This document shows positions 25,837-34,684 of a stretch of 64,000 nt of DNA, piece by piece. Positions within the stretch are counted from its first letter, which is position 1. Every line of letters begins with the position of its first letter. Made by a program: the position numbers and the translations under genes. This stretch comes from Natronorubrum thiooxidans (GTDB taxonomy: Archaea; Halobacteriota; Halobacteria; Halobacteriales; Natrialbaceae), in the NCBI RefSeq assembly GCF_900156475.1, contig NZ_FTNR01000009.1:124001-188000 (forward strand), given 5' to 3'. Below the pieces are notes generated by a model, which was not told the origin of the DNA, did no database searches, and saw only the letters and a program-made list of their open reading frames with translations.

Positions 25837-26887
25837 CGCAACGGATCGCCTCAGTACGGTGACGGGCCGTCTCGATCAGTCACTCCAGCCGCTTGCGGAC
25901 GGCTTCAATCGGCTCTTTGGTGACTACGTCGGAGAGCTCAACGGGCTGCAGTTCGTGCTCGTCTTCGGCTCGCTCGCCGCCGTGTTGACGGCCCCATTTT
26001 GGGGAACCTTCGGGCTCGTCAGAGCGATGACCGTCGCAGCGATCTGGGCAATCTTCGCGATGAGCTGGGACATCCAGAGCGGCTACACCGGCTACATCAG
26101 CTTCGGTCACTCGGTGCTCTCCGGGGCAGCAGCGTACACGACGGCGATGTTGATTCACAACGTCGATCCGGGACTGTCGATGGCGGTCACGATTCCGGTG
26201 TCGATTCTGGCCGCACTCGTAGTGGGGCTGCTCATCGCCCTGCCATCGCTTCGACTCTCCGGGCCGTACTTCTCGTTGATCACGTTCGTTGCCGTGTTGA
26301 TCTTCTATCGGCTGATCCCCTCGTTCAGTGCCTACACCGGCGGTGAAACGGGGATCCAGTCCGTCGAGGTCTTCACCTACGACCCGATTGCCCGATACTA
26401 CTACATGATCGTGCCGATGCTCGTGGTCGCGGTCGCGCTCACGTTCATCGCTCGCTCGAACATCGGCTTGATTCTCGTCTCGATCCGTGAGAACGAAGCC
26501 GCAGTCAACGCGGCCGGCATCGATGCGACGAAATTCAAAATCTTTTCGTTCGCGCTGAGTTCGATTCCGATGGGGATCGGTGGCGTCTTGCTGGTTCACT
26601 TCACCGGCGGTGTCGACCCGACGACGTTCATTGCCGTCGACCGCAGTATCGAGATGATCGCGATGGCCGTCCTCGGCGGGATGAGTTCGATCCTCGGCCC
26701 GCTCGGCGGCGCATTCTTCCTTATTGTGTTGCGAGACTACATCCTCACCGACCTCGCCAACCTCTCGTCGCCAGCCCGGTGGACGATCTTCTGGGCACTC
26801 GTGTTGGCCGTGTTGGTGTTCGTCCGCGATGGCCTGTTCCGAAAGCTCTGGCACGGCCTCGAGCGCTATGGAAGGGGGCGGACATGA
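25829..26887 (+). CDS. Liv-type ABC transporter permease, LivM-like
   Basis: A 352-residue permease, the LivM partner of the preceding gene. The family segment [20 protein letters not shown] is near residue 88, and the coupling helix with [20 protein letters not shown] near 220. A strong Shine-Dalgarno-like GGGAGGGAG sits eight bases before the ATG, within the end of livH, so re-initiation is likely. The stop overlaps the start of the next gene in ATGA (26884-26887). Confidence 0.92.
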   Translation: MSSATDRLSTVTGRLDQSLQPLADGFNRLFGDYVGELNGLQFVLVFGSLAAVLTAPFWGTFGLVRAMTVAAIWAIFAMSWDIQSGYTGYISFGHSVLSGAAAYTTAMLIHNVDPGLSMAVTIPVSILAALVVGLLIALPSLRLSGPYFSLITFVAVLIFYRLIPSFSAYTGGETGIQSVEVFTYDPIARYYYMIVPMLVVAVALTFIARSNIGLILVSIRENEAAVNAAGIDATKFKIFSFALSSIPMGIGGVLLVHFTGGVDPTTFIAVDRSIEMIAMAVLGGMSSILGPLGGAFFLIVLRDYILTDLANLSSPARWTIFWALVLAVLVFVRDGLFRKLWHGLERYGRGRT

Positions 26888-27615
26888 GCGTGCTCGAGAT
26901 CGACAGCGTCACGAAGCGCTTCGGCGGACTCCTCGCAGTCAACGATGTCTCCTTCGAGGTCGACCGCGGCGAGATCGTCGGCCTGATCGGGCCGAACGGC
27001 TCGGGCAAGTCGACGGTGTTCAACTGCATCATGAGCATCTACGACGTCACCGAGGGATCGATCACCTTCGACGGGACCGACATCACCGACCACCGAACAC
27101 ACGAGGTGGTCAACAGCGGTGTCTCGCGCGTCTCACAGGAATCGAACCCGATCGAGTCGATGCCCGTCGGGGGCAACATTCAGCTGTTTACCCTGCCCAA
27201 CAGCATCGTCTCGTTCGGCGGCGGTGCAAGCGACGCCGAGATCTACGAGTACGCGGCCCGTGTCGACATCGAGGATAAACTCGAGGAGATGCCGGACGAA
27301 CTCCCACACGCCGACATCCGCCGGCTCGAGATCGCGAAAGCGCTCGCGACCGAGCCGGAGCTGTTGTTGCTCGACGAGCCCTTCGCCGGAATGAATCAGG
27401 CTGAAATCACCGAACTTGCGGCGACGTTCGAACGGTTCCGCGAGAACGGCATGACGATTGTCATCGTCGACCACAATATGGGTGGGCTGATGGAGTTGGT
27501 CGACCGGGCAGTCGTCCTCAACAACGGCGACAAACTCATGGAAGGCACACCGACACAGGTCACAGAAGACCCGCGCGTGCAAAAAGCGTACCTCGGAACC
27601 GCGGAGGAAGCGTAG
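26884..27615 (+). CDS. Liv-type ABC transporter ATPase, LivG-like
   Basis: A 243-residue ATPase with Walker [10 protein letters not shown] at residues 36-44, a Q-loop near 85, and Walker B LLLLDEP at 160-166. The ABC signature, usually LSGGQ or LPYGQ in LivG, reads LPHAD at 140-144, an unusual loss of the glycine and glutamine. The start at 26884 uses the ATGA overlap with livM; a longer upstream frame inside livM is rejected. The partner ATPase LivF keeps a normal signature, so one of the two composite ATP sites may be degenerate. Confidence 0.9.
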   Translation: MSVLEIDSVTKRFGGLLAVNDVSFEVDRGEIVGLIGPNGSGKSTVFNCIMSIYDVTEGSITFDGTDITDHRTHEVVNSGVSRVSQESNPIESMPVGGNIQLFTLPNSIVSFGGGASDAEIYEYAARVDIEDKLEEMPDELPHADIRRLEIAKALATEPELLLLDEPFAGMNQAEITELAATFERFRENGMTIVIVDHNMGGLMELVDRAVVLNNGDKLMEGTPTQVTEDPRVQKAYLGTAEEA

Positions 27616-28326
27616 ATGGCACACCTCGAACTCCAGGACGTCCACGTCCGGTATGGCAAATCCCACGCGCTGAAAGGCATCTCGCTATCGGTCGAGGAAG
27701 GCGAAATCTACGGCGTCATCGGCCCCAACGGGGCCGGCAAGACGACCATGCTGAACGCGATCGCCGGCTTCGTCGACTACGAGGGACAGATTACCTACGA
27801 CGGCACCGATCTGGCCGCGGTCTCCTCACAGCAGATCGTCCGAGACGGACTGGTGTACTGCACCGAAGATCGGGATCTGTTCCCGTTTTTTTCGGTCCAC
27901 GAGAACCTGCTGATGGGGGCGCAGTTCCGCAACGACCGCAGTGCGGTTGAGGACGACCTCGAGATGGTGTACGACCTGTTCCCGCGGCTGGATGAACGTC
28001 GCGAGCAGGAAGCCGAGACCATGAGCGGCGGCGAACAGCAGATGCTCGCCATCGGCCGCGCGCTGATGAGCGATCCCGACATGCTGATGCTCGACGAGCC
28101 GACGATCGGCCTCGCGCCGGTCATCATTCAGGACATCAGCGCGGCGATCGAACGGCTCCAGGATGAGGGGCTGACGATCCTGCTGGCCGAACAGAACTCC
28201 ACGTTCGCCTTGCGCCACGCCGAACGGCTCTCGCTGATCGAAACCGGCGAGCTCGAACTCGAGGGGACATCCGAGGAGTTCCACGACAACGAGTACGTTC
28301 GCGAGGCGTACGTCGGCGTGCACTAA
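27616..28326 (+). CDS. Liv-type ABC transporter ATPase, LivF-like
   Basis: A 236-residue ATPase with Walker A GPNGAGKTT, signature MSGGEQQ and Walker B LMLDEPTIGLAP, all intact. Its ATG follows the livG stop codon with no gap (TAGATG), showing translational coupling. With the two permeases, LivG-like ATPase and lipoprotein it completes one importer. The run GGGTTTTTC about 10 bases after the stop may be the transcript end. Confidence 0.93.
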   Translation: MAHLELQDVHVRYGKSHALKGISLSVEEGEIYGVIGPNGAGKTTMLNAIAGFVDYEGQITYDGTDLAAVSSQQIVRDGLVYCTEDRDLFPFFSVHENLLMGAQFRNDRSAVEDDLEMVYDLFPRLDERREQEAETMSGGEQQMLAIGRALMSDPDMLMLDEPTIGLAPVIIQDISAAIERLQDEGLTILLAEQNSTFALRHAERLSLIETGELELEGTSEEFHDNEYVREAYVGVH

Positions 28327-28391
28327 GCGGACCGAACGGGTTTTTCAGGACTTCGAGACGGATTGTGCCGTGTTGTTTTTATTCCGCGGCC

Positions 28392-28847
28392 TCAGCTGTC
28401 GGGAAGGCCACCCTGAAACGCTGCGACACCCTCCCGGAACGCGTCGGGGATGCGGGTCGGCGATTCGGTCTCGAGGTCGACGGCCACTTGCGTAACGCTC
28501 CCGTCGACGAGCAGTTGGCCGTCGGCCGCTCGTTTCGCCCGGTACTCGACGGTGAAACTCGCCGTGCCGATCTCGGCGACGCGGAGTTCGTTGACGATGA
28601 CGTCGCCGAACTCGGCCGCGCTTCGGTAGTTCAGTTCCGTGTTGGCGACGTGAACCTGCCAGCCGTTCTCGTGCATCCGATCGTAGTCGTAACCGATATC
28701 TCGGAACAGTTGAGAGACGGCTTCGTCCTGAAACGTAAAGTACTCGCCATAGAAGACGATCCCCTGCTGGTCGGTTTCGGCGAAGCGGACGCGGTTCTCG
28801 AAGACGGGTTGAAACTCCGGCTGTCCGGTATTGTCAGTCGCTCCCAT
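28392..28847 (-). CDS. YbgC/4-hydroxybenzoyl-CoA thioesterase-like hotdog protein
   Basis: A 151-residue hotdog-fold acyl-CoA thioesterase. The catalytic aspartate segment ETDQQGIVFYGEYFTFQDEA is near residue 25, followed by VHVANTELNYRSAAEFGD and the central FTVEYRA strand. It should hydrolyse short or aromatic acyl-CoAs in the cytoplasm. The ATG at 28847 is preferred over one eight codons upstream. It is convergent with the Liv operon and divergent from the next genes; no operon partner. Confidence 0.88.
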   Translation of the reverse strand: MGATDNTGQPEFQPVFENRVRFAETDQQGIVFYGEYFTFQDEAVSQLFRDIGYDYDRMHENGWQVHVANTELNYRSAAEFGDVIVNELRVAEIGTASFTVEYRAKRAADGQLLVDGSVTQVAVDLETESPTRIPDAFREGVAAFQGGLPDS

Positions 28848-28980
28848 AGAACATAGCGCCGTTGCGATCATTAAAGCCGTACCGGCCTCGGCAACCAGTC
28901 GAACGTGTCTCGAGTTGGGTTTTTTGTGACGCTGTCAATGCTGGCCACAACGCTACCTCTCGTCATCCCGACACTGTTGT

Positions 28981-29115
28981 ATGGTCAAAATCTCGACGAT
29001 CGTGATCCTCGCCGGTATCGTGTTACTGTTCGTTCCAATCCCACCAGTTGCGACGATTCTTGGGGTTCTCGTGATTCTTCTTGGAGTCGCTCTGAGACTG
29101 CTCGCGGGCCTCTGA
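28981..29115 (+). CDS. Tiny single/double-span membrane protein (44 residues)
   Basis: A 44-residue reading frame with ATG at 28981 and TGA at 29113. It starts MVKIS and is almost wholly hydrophobic: a first segment of about 17 residues, a VPIPP turn, a second segment, then ARG-containing end RLLAGL. Haloarchaeal genomes carry similar short membrane proteins of unknown role. Codon third positions are less GC-rich than in neighbouring genes. It lies between the thioesterase and the flavin oxidase in the same direction as the latter. Confidence 0.55.
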   Translation: MVKISTIVILAGIVLLFVPIPPVATILGVLVILLGVALRLLAGL

Positions 29116-29215
29116 CAGCCCGTCGTTCGGCGGCTCGAGGTCGGCACCTGAGATCGGAAACCGCCAGTCTCCGTTTGGCCCTACGCCTTTGTGCGTTCCT
29201 GTCCACCGTTCGAGC

Positions 29216-30505
29216 ATGCAGTCGACTCCACAGGTCGTCGTTGTTGGTGGTGGGCTCGCCGGGCTGGTTGCGACACGCCGGCTTGCCGACCGCGGTGTTG
29301 ATGTAGCGTTGCTCGAACGTCGTGACACCGTCGGTGGTCGTGTTCGAACGCACGAACAGGACGGGTATCGGTTCGACCGCGGGTTTCAGGTCCTCTTTCC
29401 AGCCTATCCCGCGGTCCAGCGTGAACTGGACCTTGAGGCCCTCGACCTGCGCCGATTCACGTCGGGAGCGACCATCGTCGGAACGGACCACCGCACGGTG
29501 CTTGCCGACCCGCGCCAGAAGCCCGGGCTGCTCCCGAAAACGCTGGGCAATAGCGACGTGACGATGGCCGATCGGCTCCGCGTCGCCCGCCTCTGGTGGG
29601 AACTACGCCGAACCGACCCGGACGCGTTTTTCGACGGCGAGTACAGAGCGGACGCGTCGATCGAACGCTACCTTCGCGGGCGAGGGTTTTCCGACGGGTT
29701 CATCGAGCGCTTCATCGCCCCGTTCTACGGCGGGATCACCCTCGACCGGTCGCTGTCGACCTCGAGTCGCGTCTTCGAGTATACGTTCCGGACCCTCGCG
29801 GCGGGTGGGGCCGCGGTCCCGGCCGCGGGCATGGGCGCGATTCCGGCCCAGCTTGCAGACCGCGTCCGAGACGCCGGCGGGCGACTTGAGGCCGGGATCG
29901 AGGTCGAAGCTGTCTCGAGTGCGGACAACTCGGCGATGATGACGACGGCCGATGGGGAGACAGTCGAGGCCGACGCGGTCGTCGTCGCGACCGACCCGCC
30001 GACGGCGCGCGAGCTCACCGACCTTGAGTCGATCCCGACCGACGCGCGAGCCTGCGTGACACAGTACTACGCGCTGCCGGACGAGGTGGACCTCGAGACG
30101 GGCAAGCGACTGCTACTCAATGCGGTCGACGACGACGCGCCGAACCACATCGTTCCCTACAGCGCAGTCGTCCCGGAGTACGCTCCCGACGACACGACGC
30201 TGATCAGCGCGACCTACCTCGGCGAGCCCGACCACAGCGAGTCGGAGCTGGCCGACCGGACACGACTGGCGCTCGAGACGTGGTATCCCGACCAGCGCTT
30301 CGAGGGCCTCGAGACGCTGCGAACCGATCGAATCGAGTTCGCTCAGTTCGACCAGCCGCCAGGGATTCACGACCGGCTCCCCGAGACGCGGGAGCCAGCA
30401 GGGAACGTCTACCTGGCCGGCGACTACACCCGCTGGTCGTCGATTCAGGGCGCGATGGCAAGCGGGCAAGACGCAGCACAAGCGGTGCTCGAGGACGTTT
30501 CGTAG
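29216..30505 (+). CDS. FAD-dependent amine-oxidase/phytoene-desaturase-like oxidoreductase
   Basis: A 429-residue flavoprotein of the protoporphyrinogen oxidase / phytoene desaturase group. The dinucleotide-binding motif [21 protein letters not shown] starts at residue 7, and a second FAD segment near the C-terminus reads [21 protein letters not shown]. The substrate is probably a hydrophobic isoprenoid, porphyrin or amine; no carotenoid genes are nearby to decide. The ATG at 29216 leads directly into the first strand, so nine upstream residues are dropped. Confidence 0.85.
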   Translation: MQSTPQVVVVGGGLAGLVATRRLADRGVDVALLERRDTVGGRVRTHEQDGYRFDRGFQVLFPAYPAVQRELDLEALDLRRFTSGATIVGTDHRTVLADPRQKPGLLPKTLGNSDVTMADRLRVARLWWELRRTDPDAFFDGEYRADASIERYLRGRGFSDGFIERFIAPFYGGITLDRSLSTSSRVFEYTFRTLAAGGAAVPAAGMGAIPAQLADRVRDAGGRLEAGIEVEAVSSADNSAMMTTADGETVEADAVVVATDPPTARELTDLESIPTDARACVTQYYALPDEVDLETGKRLLLNAVDDDAPNHIVPYSAVVPEYAPDDTTLISATYLGEPDHSESELADRTRLALETWYPDQRFEGLETLRTDRIEFAQFDQPPGIHDRLPETREPAGNVYLAGDYTRWSSIQGAMASGQDAAQAVLEDVS

Positions 30506-30572
30506 TACGACCCAAGCTGGGACCCAGCGTTATCAGACCAACTAATATGGTCGTTGGTTGAGAAGAATCACC

Positions 30573-31052
30573 ATGGGTGTCGTAAACGAGGCTGACCTCG
30601 AGTGGACGGAGCTGGAACACGACGAAATGAACGTTCGACGAAAGCAGTTGGGTGAGCAGACGGACGGTGAGCAACTGGGCTGTAGCCTCTATGAACTCCC
30701 GGCAGGACACGAATCGTGGCCGTATCACTACCACACGGCGAACGAGGAAGCGATGTACGTACTCGCCGGCACGGGGACGCTTCGGCTGGCCGATGAAACC
30801 TATCCGCTTACCGACGGCGACTACGTTTCCTTTCCGGCCGACGAGACGGGCGGCCACAAAGTGATCAACGACTCGGAAACGCCGCTTCGCTATCTCGTGG
30901 TCTCGACGATGAACGACCCAGACGTCACGGTCTACCCCGATTCGGAGAAACTGGGCGTGTTTGTCGGCGCACCGCCTGGCGGTCGAGATGACCGATCACT
31001 CCACGGGTATTATCCCATCGACGGCGACGTCGATTACTGGGACGGGGAGTGA
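30573..31052 (+). CDS. Cupin-domain protein
   Basis: A 159-residue single-domain cupin. Motif 1 is PYHYHTANEEAMYVLAGTG with the HxH and glutamate metal ligands, and motif 2 is GDYVSFPADETGGHKVIN with the third histidine. Such proteins bind a divalent metal and act as isomerases, epimerases or sensors; no substrate is assigned. The ATG at 30573 is preceded by GAGAAG-like purines; a TTG five codons upstream is possible. Its stop codon is the first three bases of a palindromic dispersed repeat. Confidence 0.88.
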   Translation: MGVVNEADLEWTELEHDEMNVRRKQLGEQTDGEQLGCSLYELPAGHESWPYHYHTANEEAMYVLAGTGTLRLADETYPLTDGDYVSFPADETGGHKVINDSETPLRYLVVSTMNDPDVTVYPDSEKLGVFVGAPPGGRDDRSLHGYYPIDGDVDYWDGE

Positions 31053-31134
31053 TACGGTCTGCTGTAACGATGTACCGGTGCGACCGCAGGGCGGTCGCGG
31101 GTGCACCGGAAATGACTTACAGGAATCCGTATGA
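31050..31134 (+). repeat. Palindromic dispersed element, complete copy B
   Basis: An 85-bp imperfect palindrome. The left arm TGATACGGTCTGCTGTAAC (31050-31068) is matched by the reverse complement TCATACGGATTCCTGTAAG of the right arm (31116-31134). Inside is a second nested inverted repeat, CCGGTG...CACCGG, with the perfect core GCGACCGC-AGG-GCGGTCGC. Its first three bases are the stop codon of the cupin gene. Partial copies lie at 1029 and 40975. Confidence 0.7.
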
Positions 31135-31167
31135 AACGCTCGTTCCGGTATCGCGCCAGCACGGCCG

Positions 31168-31878
31168 CTACAGCAGTCGCCGACACTCTCCCAGCGGCGG
31201 AAACCACAGCAGTTCCTCGCTCGAGTCGTCCCAGACGCCCGGCTGAAACGCATCCACGTCGGTGATCAGCGGCGACTGGAACGCTCGAGTCCGCATCCCG
31301 TTGACGGTCACACCGGCCGCAAGCGGCGAGAACGCGGGACAGACGGTCACGTCGGCACCCTCGTAGACGGTCGGCCCGTACAGAAAACAGGGCCGTTTGC
31401 GCCCGTCGACGGAAAGTGCGGGATGGTCGTGGCCGATGACGTACCGCGTCGCGTCCGTTTGTGGAGGTTCGTGACCGTGACAGACGACCGTCTCGCCGTC
31501 CGCAAGCCGATACTCGATCGGCGTGGGCCCGTCGAACACCGTCTCGAGCATCGTGTCGTGGTTCCCGGGCGTGACGACGAGCGATGCATCGGCGTCGGCG
31601 ACACACTCCTCGAGGGCGGTCAGATCGCGTTCGAGGCCGCGAGGAATCCCATCGAAGGCGTGTAACAGATCGCCGGCAACGACGACCGTCGCCGGGTCGG
31701 TGCGAGCGAGGAGTGACTCGAGGCGGTCGCGGACGTCCCCGCCGTCGTCGATGGGTGCGTCGACGCTCGAGTCGGCCCCACGGCCGAGGTGGACGTCGGC
31801 GACGACGAGAGCGTCGGCTGCAGGGACGAAGAGTGCGCGTTCGACCGGCAAGACGGGGAGGTCGACGGCGGGAGTCAC
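31168..31878 (-). CDS. Metallophosphoesterase (calcineurin-like)
   Basis: A 236-residue calcineurin-fold phosphoesterase. The metal-binding motifs are VADVHLG (DxH), VVVAGDLLHAF (GDxxH), GNHDTM (GNHD) and GHDHPAL near the C-terminal half. It starts with GTG at 31878 and is only three bases after archaeosortase A, so the two are one transcript. Haloarchaeal genomes often place similar proteins beside DNA or surface functions; no substrate can be stated. It is likely cytoplasmic, as no signal peptide is seen. Confidence 0.88.
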   Translation of the reverse strand: MTPAVDLPVLPVERALFVPAADALVVADVHLGRGADSSVDAPIDDGGDVRDRLESLLARTDPATVVVAGDLLHAFDGIPRGLERDLTALEECVADADASLVVTPGNHDTMLETVFDGPTPIEYRLADGETVVCHGHEPPQTDATRYVIGHDHPALSVDGRKRPCFLYGPTVYEGADVTVCPAFSPLAAGVTVNGMRTRAFQSPLITDVDAFQPGVWDDSSEELLWFPPLGECRRLL

Positions 31879-31881
31879 AGC

Positions 31882-32898
31882 TTACTCGTCGTGGTCCGGA
31901 CCGCCGTCAGCGCGGACGTGTTCTTTGCCGAGCGCGTCGAAGAGGTCGTACTCGTTGCCGGTGAAAATGAAGAGGACGTCCTCTAACGGCTTGAGGATCT
32001 CCGGAACGATCTTGACCACGAGGTAGGTAATCCCGACGAGGGCGACGACCGACAGCGACTGGGCGATGTAGTTGTGGGCGACGAGGAAGGAGACGCGGTT
32101 CGCTTCGGCACCCATGTACGTGGTCATGATCGACACAAGCCAATCCTGCTGGAACCAGCCCCACGGGGAGGCCAGGCCGATGAAGACGTTCCGAACGAGA
32201 TTGAGAAACCAGATAACGCCGATTGCCAGCGCGAAGGCCGTAGCCTTCCGCTTGAACGGGGCCTTCACGGCAGCGATCAGGCCGCCGAAGATGGCCATGC
32301 TCCCGATGCCAGTACAGGCGAGGATGATGTAGGTCGTCCGTCCCGTCACCGTCTCCTCGGGATCGAAGTCGAACTTGCTCTGGTAGCCGTTGCTCCCCTC
32401 GACGAGGCCGGGGCTGTGACCCAGCACCTCCATCCCGTAGTGGGTCTGGGCCGCGGTCGTCTCGATCAGCCACGTCCGGACGACGGGAATCGTCTCGACC
32501 GGGAGGTAAATCAACCCCATCAACGCGATGGCTTTGGTGAGCAAGAACAGGGAGTCACGGCCGCCCCACAGGAGATAGCCGGTGTAGGCACACAGCGGCA
32601 GCGCAACGAGCGCCAGCAGGGTTTGCAAGGGGCTCTGGACCTCATAGTAGTAGTAGGGCACCATCGTCACCCAGAAACTCCCGAACGCGATCCACGCACC
32701 CGTCGCGAGAGACCGTGCCGGCTCGAGTGCGCCCTGCCACCGGAGGACCAATGCCAGGAAAAACGCCGCGATCGAGATCCATGCTAACAGGTCTGTCAGT
32801 TGGATCGAGCCGAGAATCGACGGTGTCAGTGCGGTCGCGCCTGCACGCTCGAGGCCGACGACCGACACCGTGTCGATCCCAGCAGGTAGAGACGGCAT
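31882..32898 (-). CDS. artA: Archaeosortase A
   Basis: A 338-residue polytopic membrane transpeptidase-like enzyme that processes the C-terminal PGF-CTERM signal of secreted proteins such as the S-layer glycoprotein and attaches them to a lipid. About eight membrane segments are visible. The catalytic cysteine is in ACTGIGS (C195), the arginine in LNLVRNVFIG (R236), and further conserved residues are near NRVSFLVAHNYIAQ (R268, H275). The start at 32898 is chosen since it leads into the family N-terminus; a 136-residue upstream extension of the frame overlaps a divergent regulator. It is the first gene of an operon with a phosphoesterase. Confidence 0.9.
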   Translation of the reverse strand: MPSLPAGIDTVSVVGLERAGATALTPSILGSIQLTDLLAWISIAAFFLALVLRWQGALEPARSLATGAWIAFGSFWVTMVPYYYYEVQSPLQTLLALVALPLCAYTGYLLWGGRDSLFLLTKAIALMGLIYLPVETIPVVRTWLIETTAAQTHYGMEVLGHSPGLVEGSNGYQSKFDFDPEETVTGRTTYIILACTGIGSMAIFGGLIAAVKAPFKRKATAFALAIGVIWFLNLVRNVFIGLASPWGWFQQDWLVSIMTTYMGAEANRVSFLVAHNYIAQSLSVVALVGITYLVVKIVPEILKPLEDVLFIFTGNEYDLFDALGKEHVRADGGPDHDE

Positions 32899-33045
32899 AT
32901 TCGTGAAAGAATGAAGGACGCGTTCGCTATCAACTTGACGCCTTCTGTCTGACCGAGCAAACGGGCGAGAAACGGAAACGAGTCGGGGTCGGGCCAGCGT
33001 CGCCGACCGTGTACCTTTTTGCCGCGGTCGGAAAAGAGTAGACGT

Positions 33046-33825
33046 ATGGTCGACGTCCTCGATAACAAGCGAGCCGCGACGCGCTTTCGGATTCTCGTCC
33101 AGATCGCCGAGCGCCAGCCGGCCGTCAGCCAGGGTGAGATCGCCGAGGAAGTCGGCGTGACGAGCCAAGCCGTCAGCGAGTACATCCGCGAACTCGTCGA
33201 CGACGGACTCGTCGAAAAGGAAGGTCGCTCGCGGTATCGCGTCACGAACGAAGGTGTCGACTGGCTCTTCCGGACCGCCGACGACGTCCGGCGGTTCGCC
33301 GACCACGTCACCGGGGACATTCTGGGTGCGATGAGCGAGGCAGCCTATATTGCAACCGACGACATCGACGAAGGCGACACCGTCACGCTCTCGGTGAAAA
33401 ACGGCTTACTCCACGCGAGTCCCCACAGCAAGGGGCCGGCGACCGGTGTCGCAACGACCGACGCCGAGGCTGGTACCGACGTCGGCGTCACGAGCTTCGA
33501 GGGCGTCATGGACTTAGAGCCCGGCTCCGTCACCGTCCTGCAGGTCCCCTCGGTCCGCTCCGGCGGCAGTCGAGCGATCGATTCGGACCTCGTCGCCGAC
33601 CGCTGCGCTGATAGCGATTTAGTCGTCGCAGCCGGCGTCGAAGCCGTCGTCGCCTGTCGAGAGGCCGGCACCGAACCGGCCGTGACGTTCGCCACCGGTG
33701 ACGTCGCTGCCGAAGGGGCCGAACGGGGCCTCGAGGTAACGGCAGTTGCGACGACCAACGAGGTCGGCCGCGTCACCGACACGCTGCGCGATGCCGACGT
33801 GTCCTACGAAGTCCTCGAGAGTTGA
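33046..33825 (+). CDS. Winged-helix regulator with C-terminal effector-like domain, beside artA
   Basis: A 259-residue protein with an N-terminal winged helix (residues about 10-65: QGEIAEEVGVTSQAVSEYIR and the wing EGRSRYRVTNEG) and a 190-residue C-terminal half of alternating strands and helices (SVKNGLLHAS, GVTSFEGVMDLEPGSV, LVVAAGVEAVVACREAG). It is divergent from artA with 147 bases between starts. Similar proteins are annotated MarR-like regulators in haloarchaea. The ATG at 33046 follows a TTTTTG-containing promoter and matches the domain boundary. Whether it controls artA is unknown. Confidence 0.8.
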   Translation: MVDVLDNKRAATRFRILVQIAERQPAVSQGEIAEEVGVTSQAVSEYIRELVDDGLVEKEGRSRYRVTNEGVDWLFRTADDVRRFADHVTGDILGAMSEAAYIATDDIDEGDTVTLSVKNGLLHASPHSKGPATGVATTDAEAGTDVGVTSFEGVMDLEPGSVTVLQVPSVRSGGSRAIDSDLVADRCADSDLVVAAGVEAVVACREAGTEPAVTFATGDVAAEGAERGLEVTAVATTNEVGRVTDTLRDADVSYEVLES

Positions 33826-33892
33826 GCGCTCCGTCTCGAGGGTCGGTTCTCGTTCCCAGAACCTTACAGTGGTGGGACTGGTTCTCGTTGGT

Positions 33893-34681
33893 ATGAAATC
33901 GATTGGCACAGGACGTGCAGCGATCGACTGGCACGACCGGCGAGCGGACGTCTATCTGTCCCGGCCCGACAAGCGAAACGCGATGACCGTTCCCCTGATG
34001 AACGACCTGATCGCGGCCTTCGAACGGGTCGACGCTAACGAGGATATTCGGGCGGTGACACTGCTCGGCGAGGGACCGGTCTTTTCTGCGGGCATGGACC
34101 TCACCATGATGCGCGATCGAGTCGAACCCGACTCCGAAATCGATCGGGATGTGTTCCCGCGCCTTCTCGAGACTATCGAGGAGACCCGCCAGCCGGTCGT
34201 CGCCGGGATCAAGCGAGCCGCACCCGCAGGCGCGTTCGAACTGACGCTCCCCTGTGACTTCCGGGTAATCGGCCGCGAGGCCAAATACGGGCTGCTCGAG
34301 ACCACACTCGGCACCTTCCCACACGGCGGTGGCACGCAACGTCTGCCTCGGTTGATCGGGCTGTCGAAGGCGAAAGAGCTCGTCCTCATGGGCGAGTTCG
34401 TCGATCCCGAAGCCGCCGCCGACATGGGTCTTGTCCACGAGGTCGTCGACACTGACGCCGTCGACGAGCGAACGAAAGCCTTCGCCGACAGGCTCTGTGA
34501 GAACGCTCCGCTGGGCCTTCGAAACGCCAAGCAAGCACTCAACGCAGCCCTCGAGATGCCTCTCGAGCAGGGACTGGACTACGAACGACAACTGGGCTAC
34601 GAACTCGACGACACCCGCGACTACCGTGAGGGGTTCGAGGCGCGCCTCGAGAATCGAGAGCCGACGTTTCGCGGCGAGTAA
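33893..34681 (+). CDS. Enoyl-CoA hydratase/isomerase family protein
   Basis: A 262-residue crotonase-fold enzyme acting on acyl-CoA, probably hydrating trans-2-enoyl-CoA. The first oxyanion-hole segment is VFSAGMDL near residue 63. The two catalytic glutamates of the family are both present, in AFELTLPCDF and LLETTLGTFPHGGGTQRLP. The second oxyanion-hole glycine triad is altered (PAGAFEL instead of GGGCEL), so the specificity may differ. Other crotonase functions such as isomerase or dehalogenase cannot be excluded. Start at ATG 33893; an upstream frame overlaps the regulator and is not used. Confidence 0.88.
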   Translation: MKSIGTGRAAIDWHDRRADVYLSRPDKRNAMTVPLMNDLIAAFERVDANEDIRAVTLLGEGPVFSAGMDLTMMRDRVEPDSEIDRDVFPRLLETIEETRQPVVAGIKRAAPAGAFELTLPCDFRVIGREAKYGLLETTLGTFPHGGGTQRLPRLIGLSKAKELVLMGEFVDPEAAADMGLVHEVVDTDAVDERTKAFADRLCENAPLGLRNAKQALNAALEMPLEQGLDYERQLGYELDDTRDYREGFEARLENREPTFRGE

Positions 34682-34684
34682 GGC

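Noticed and set aside
31059-31176. A larger 118-base element ended by CTGCTGTA / TACAGCAG
   Set aside because: The right 8-mer lies in the end of the phosphoesterase gene, and the better-matching right arm is at 31116-31134; chance is the simpler reading.
32899-33306. N-terminal 136-residue extension of archaeosortase A
   Set aside because: It overlaps the divergent regulator gene, is hydrophilic, and is not part of the family; the ATG at 32898 fits.
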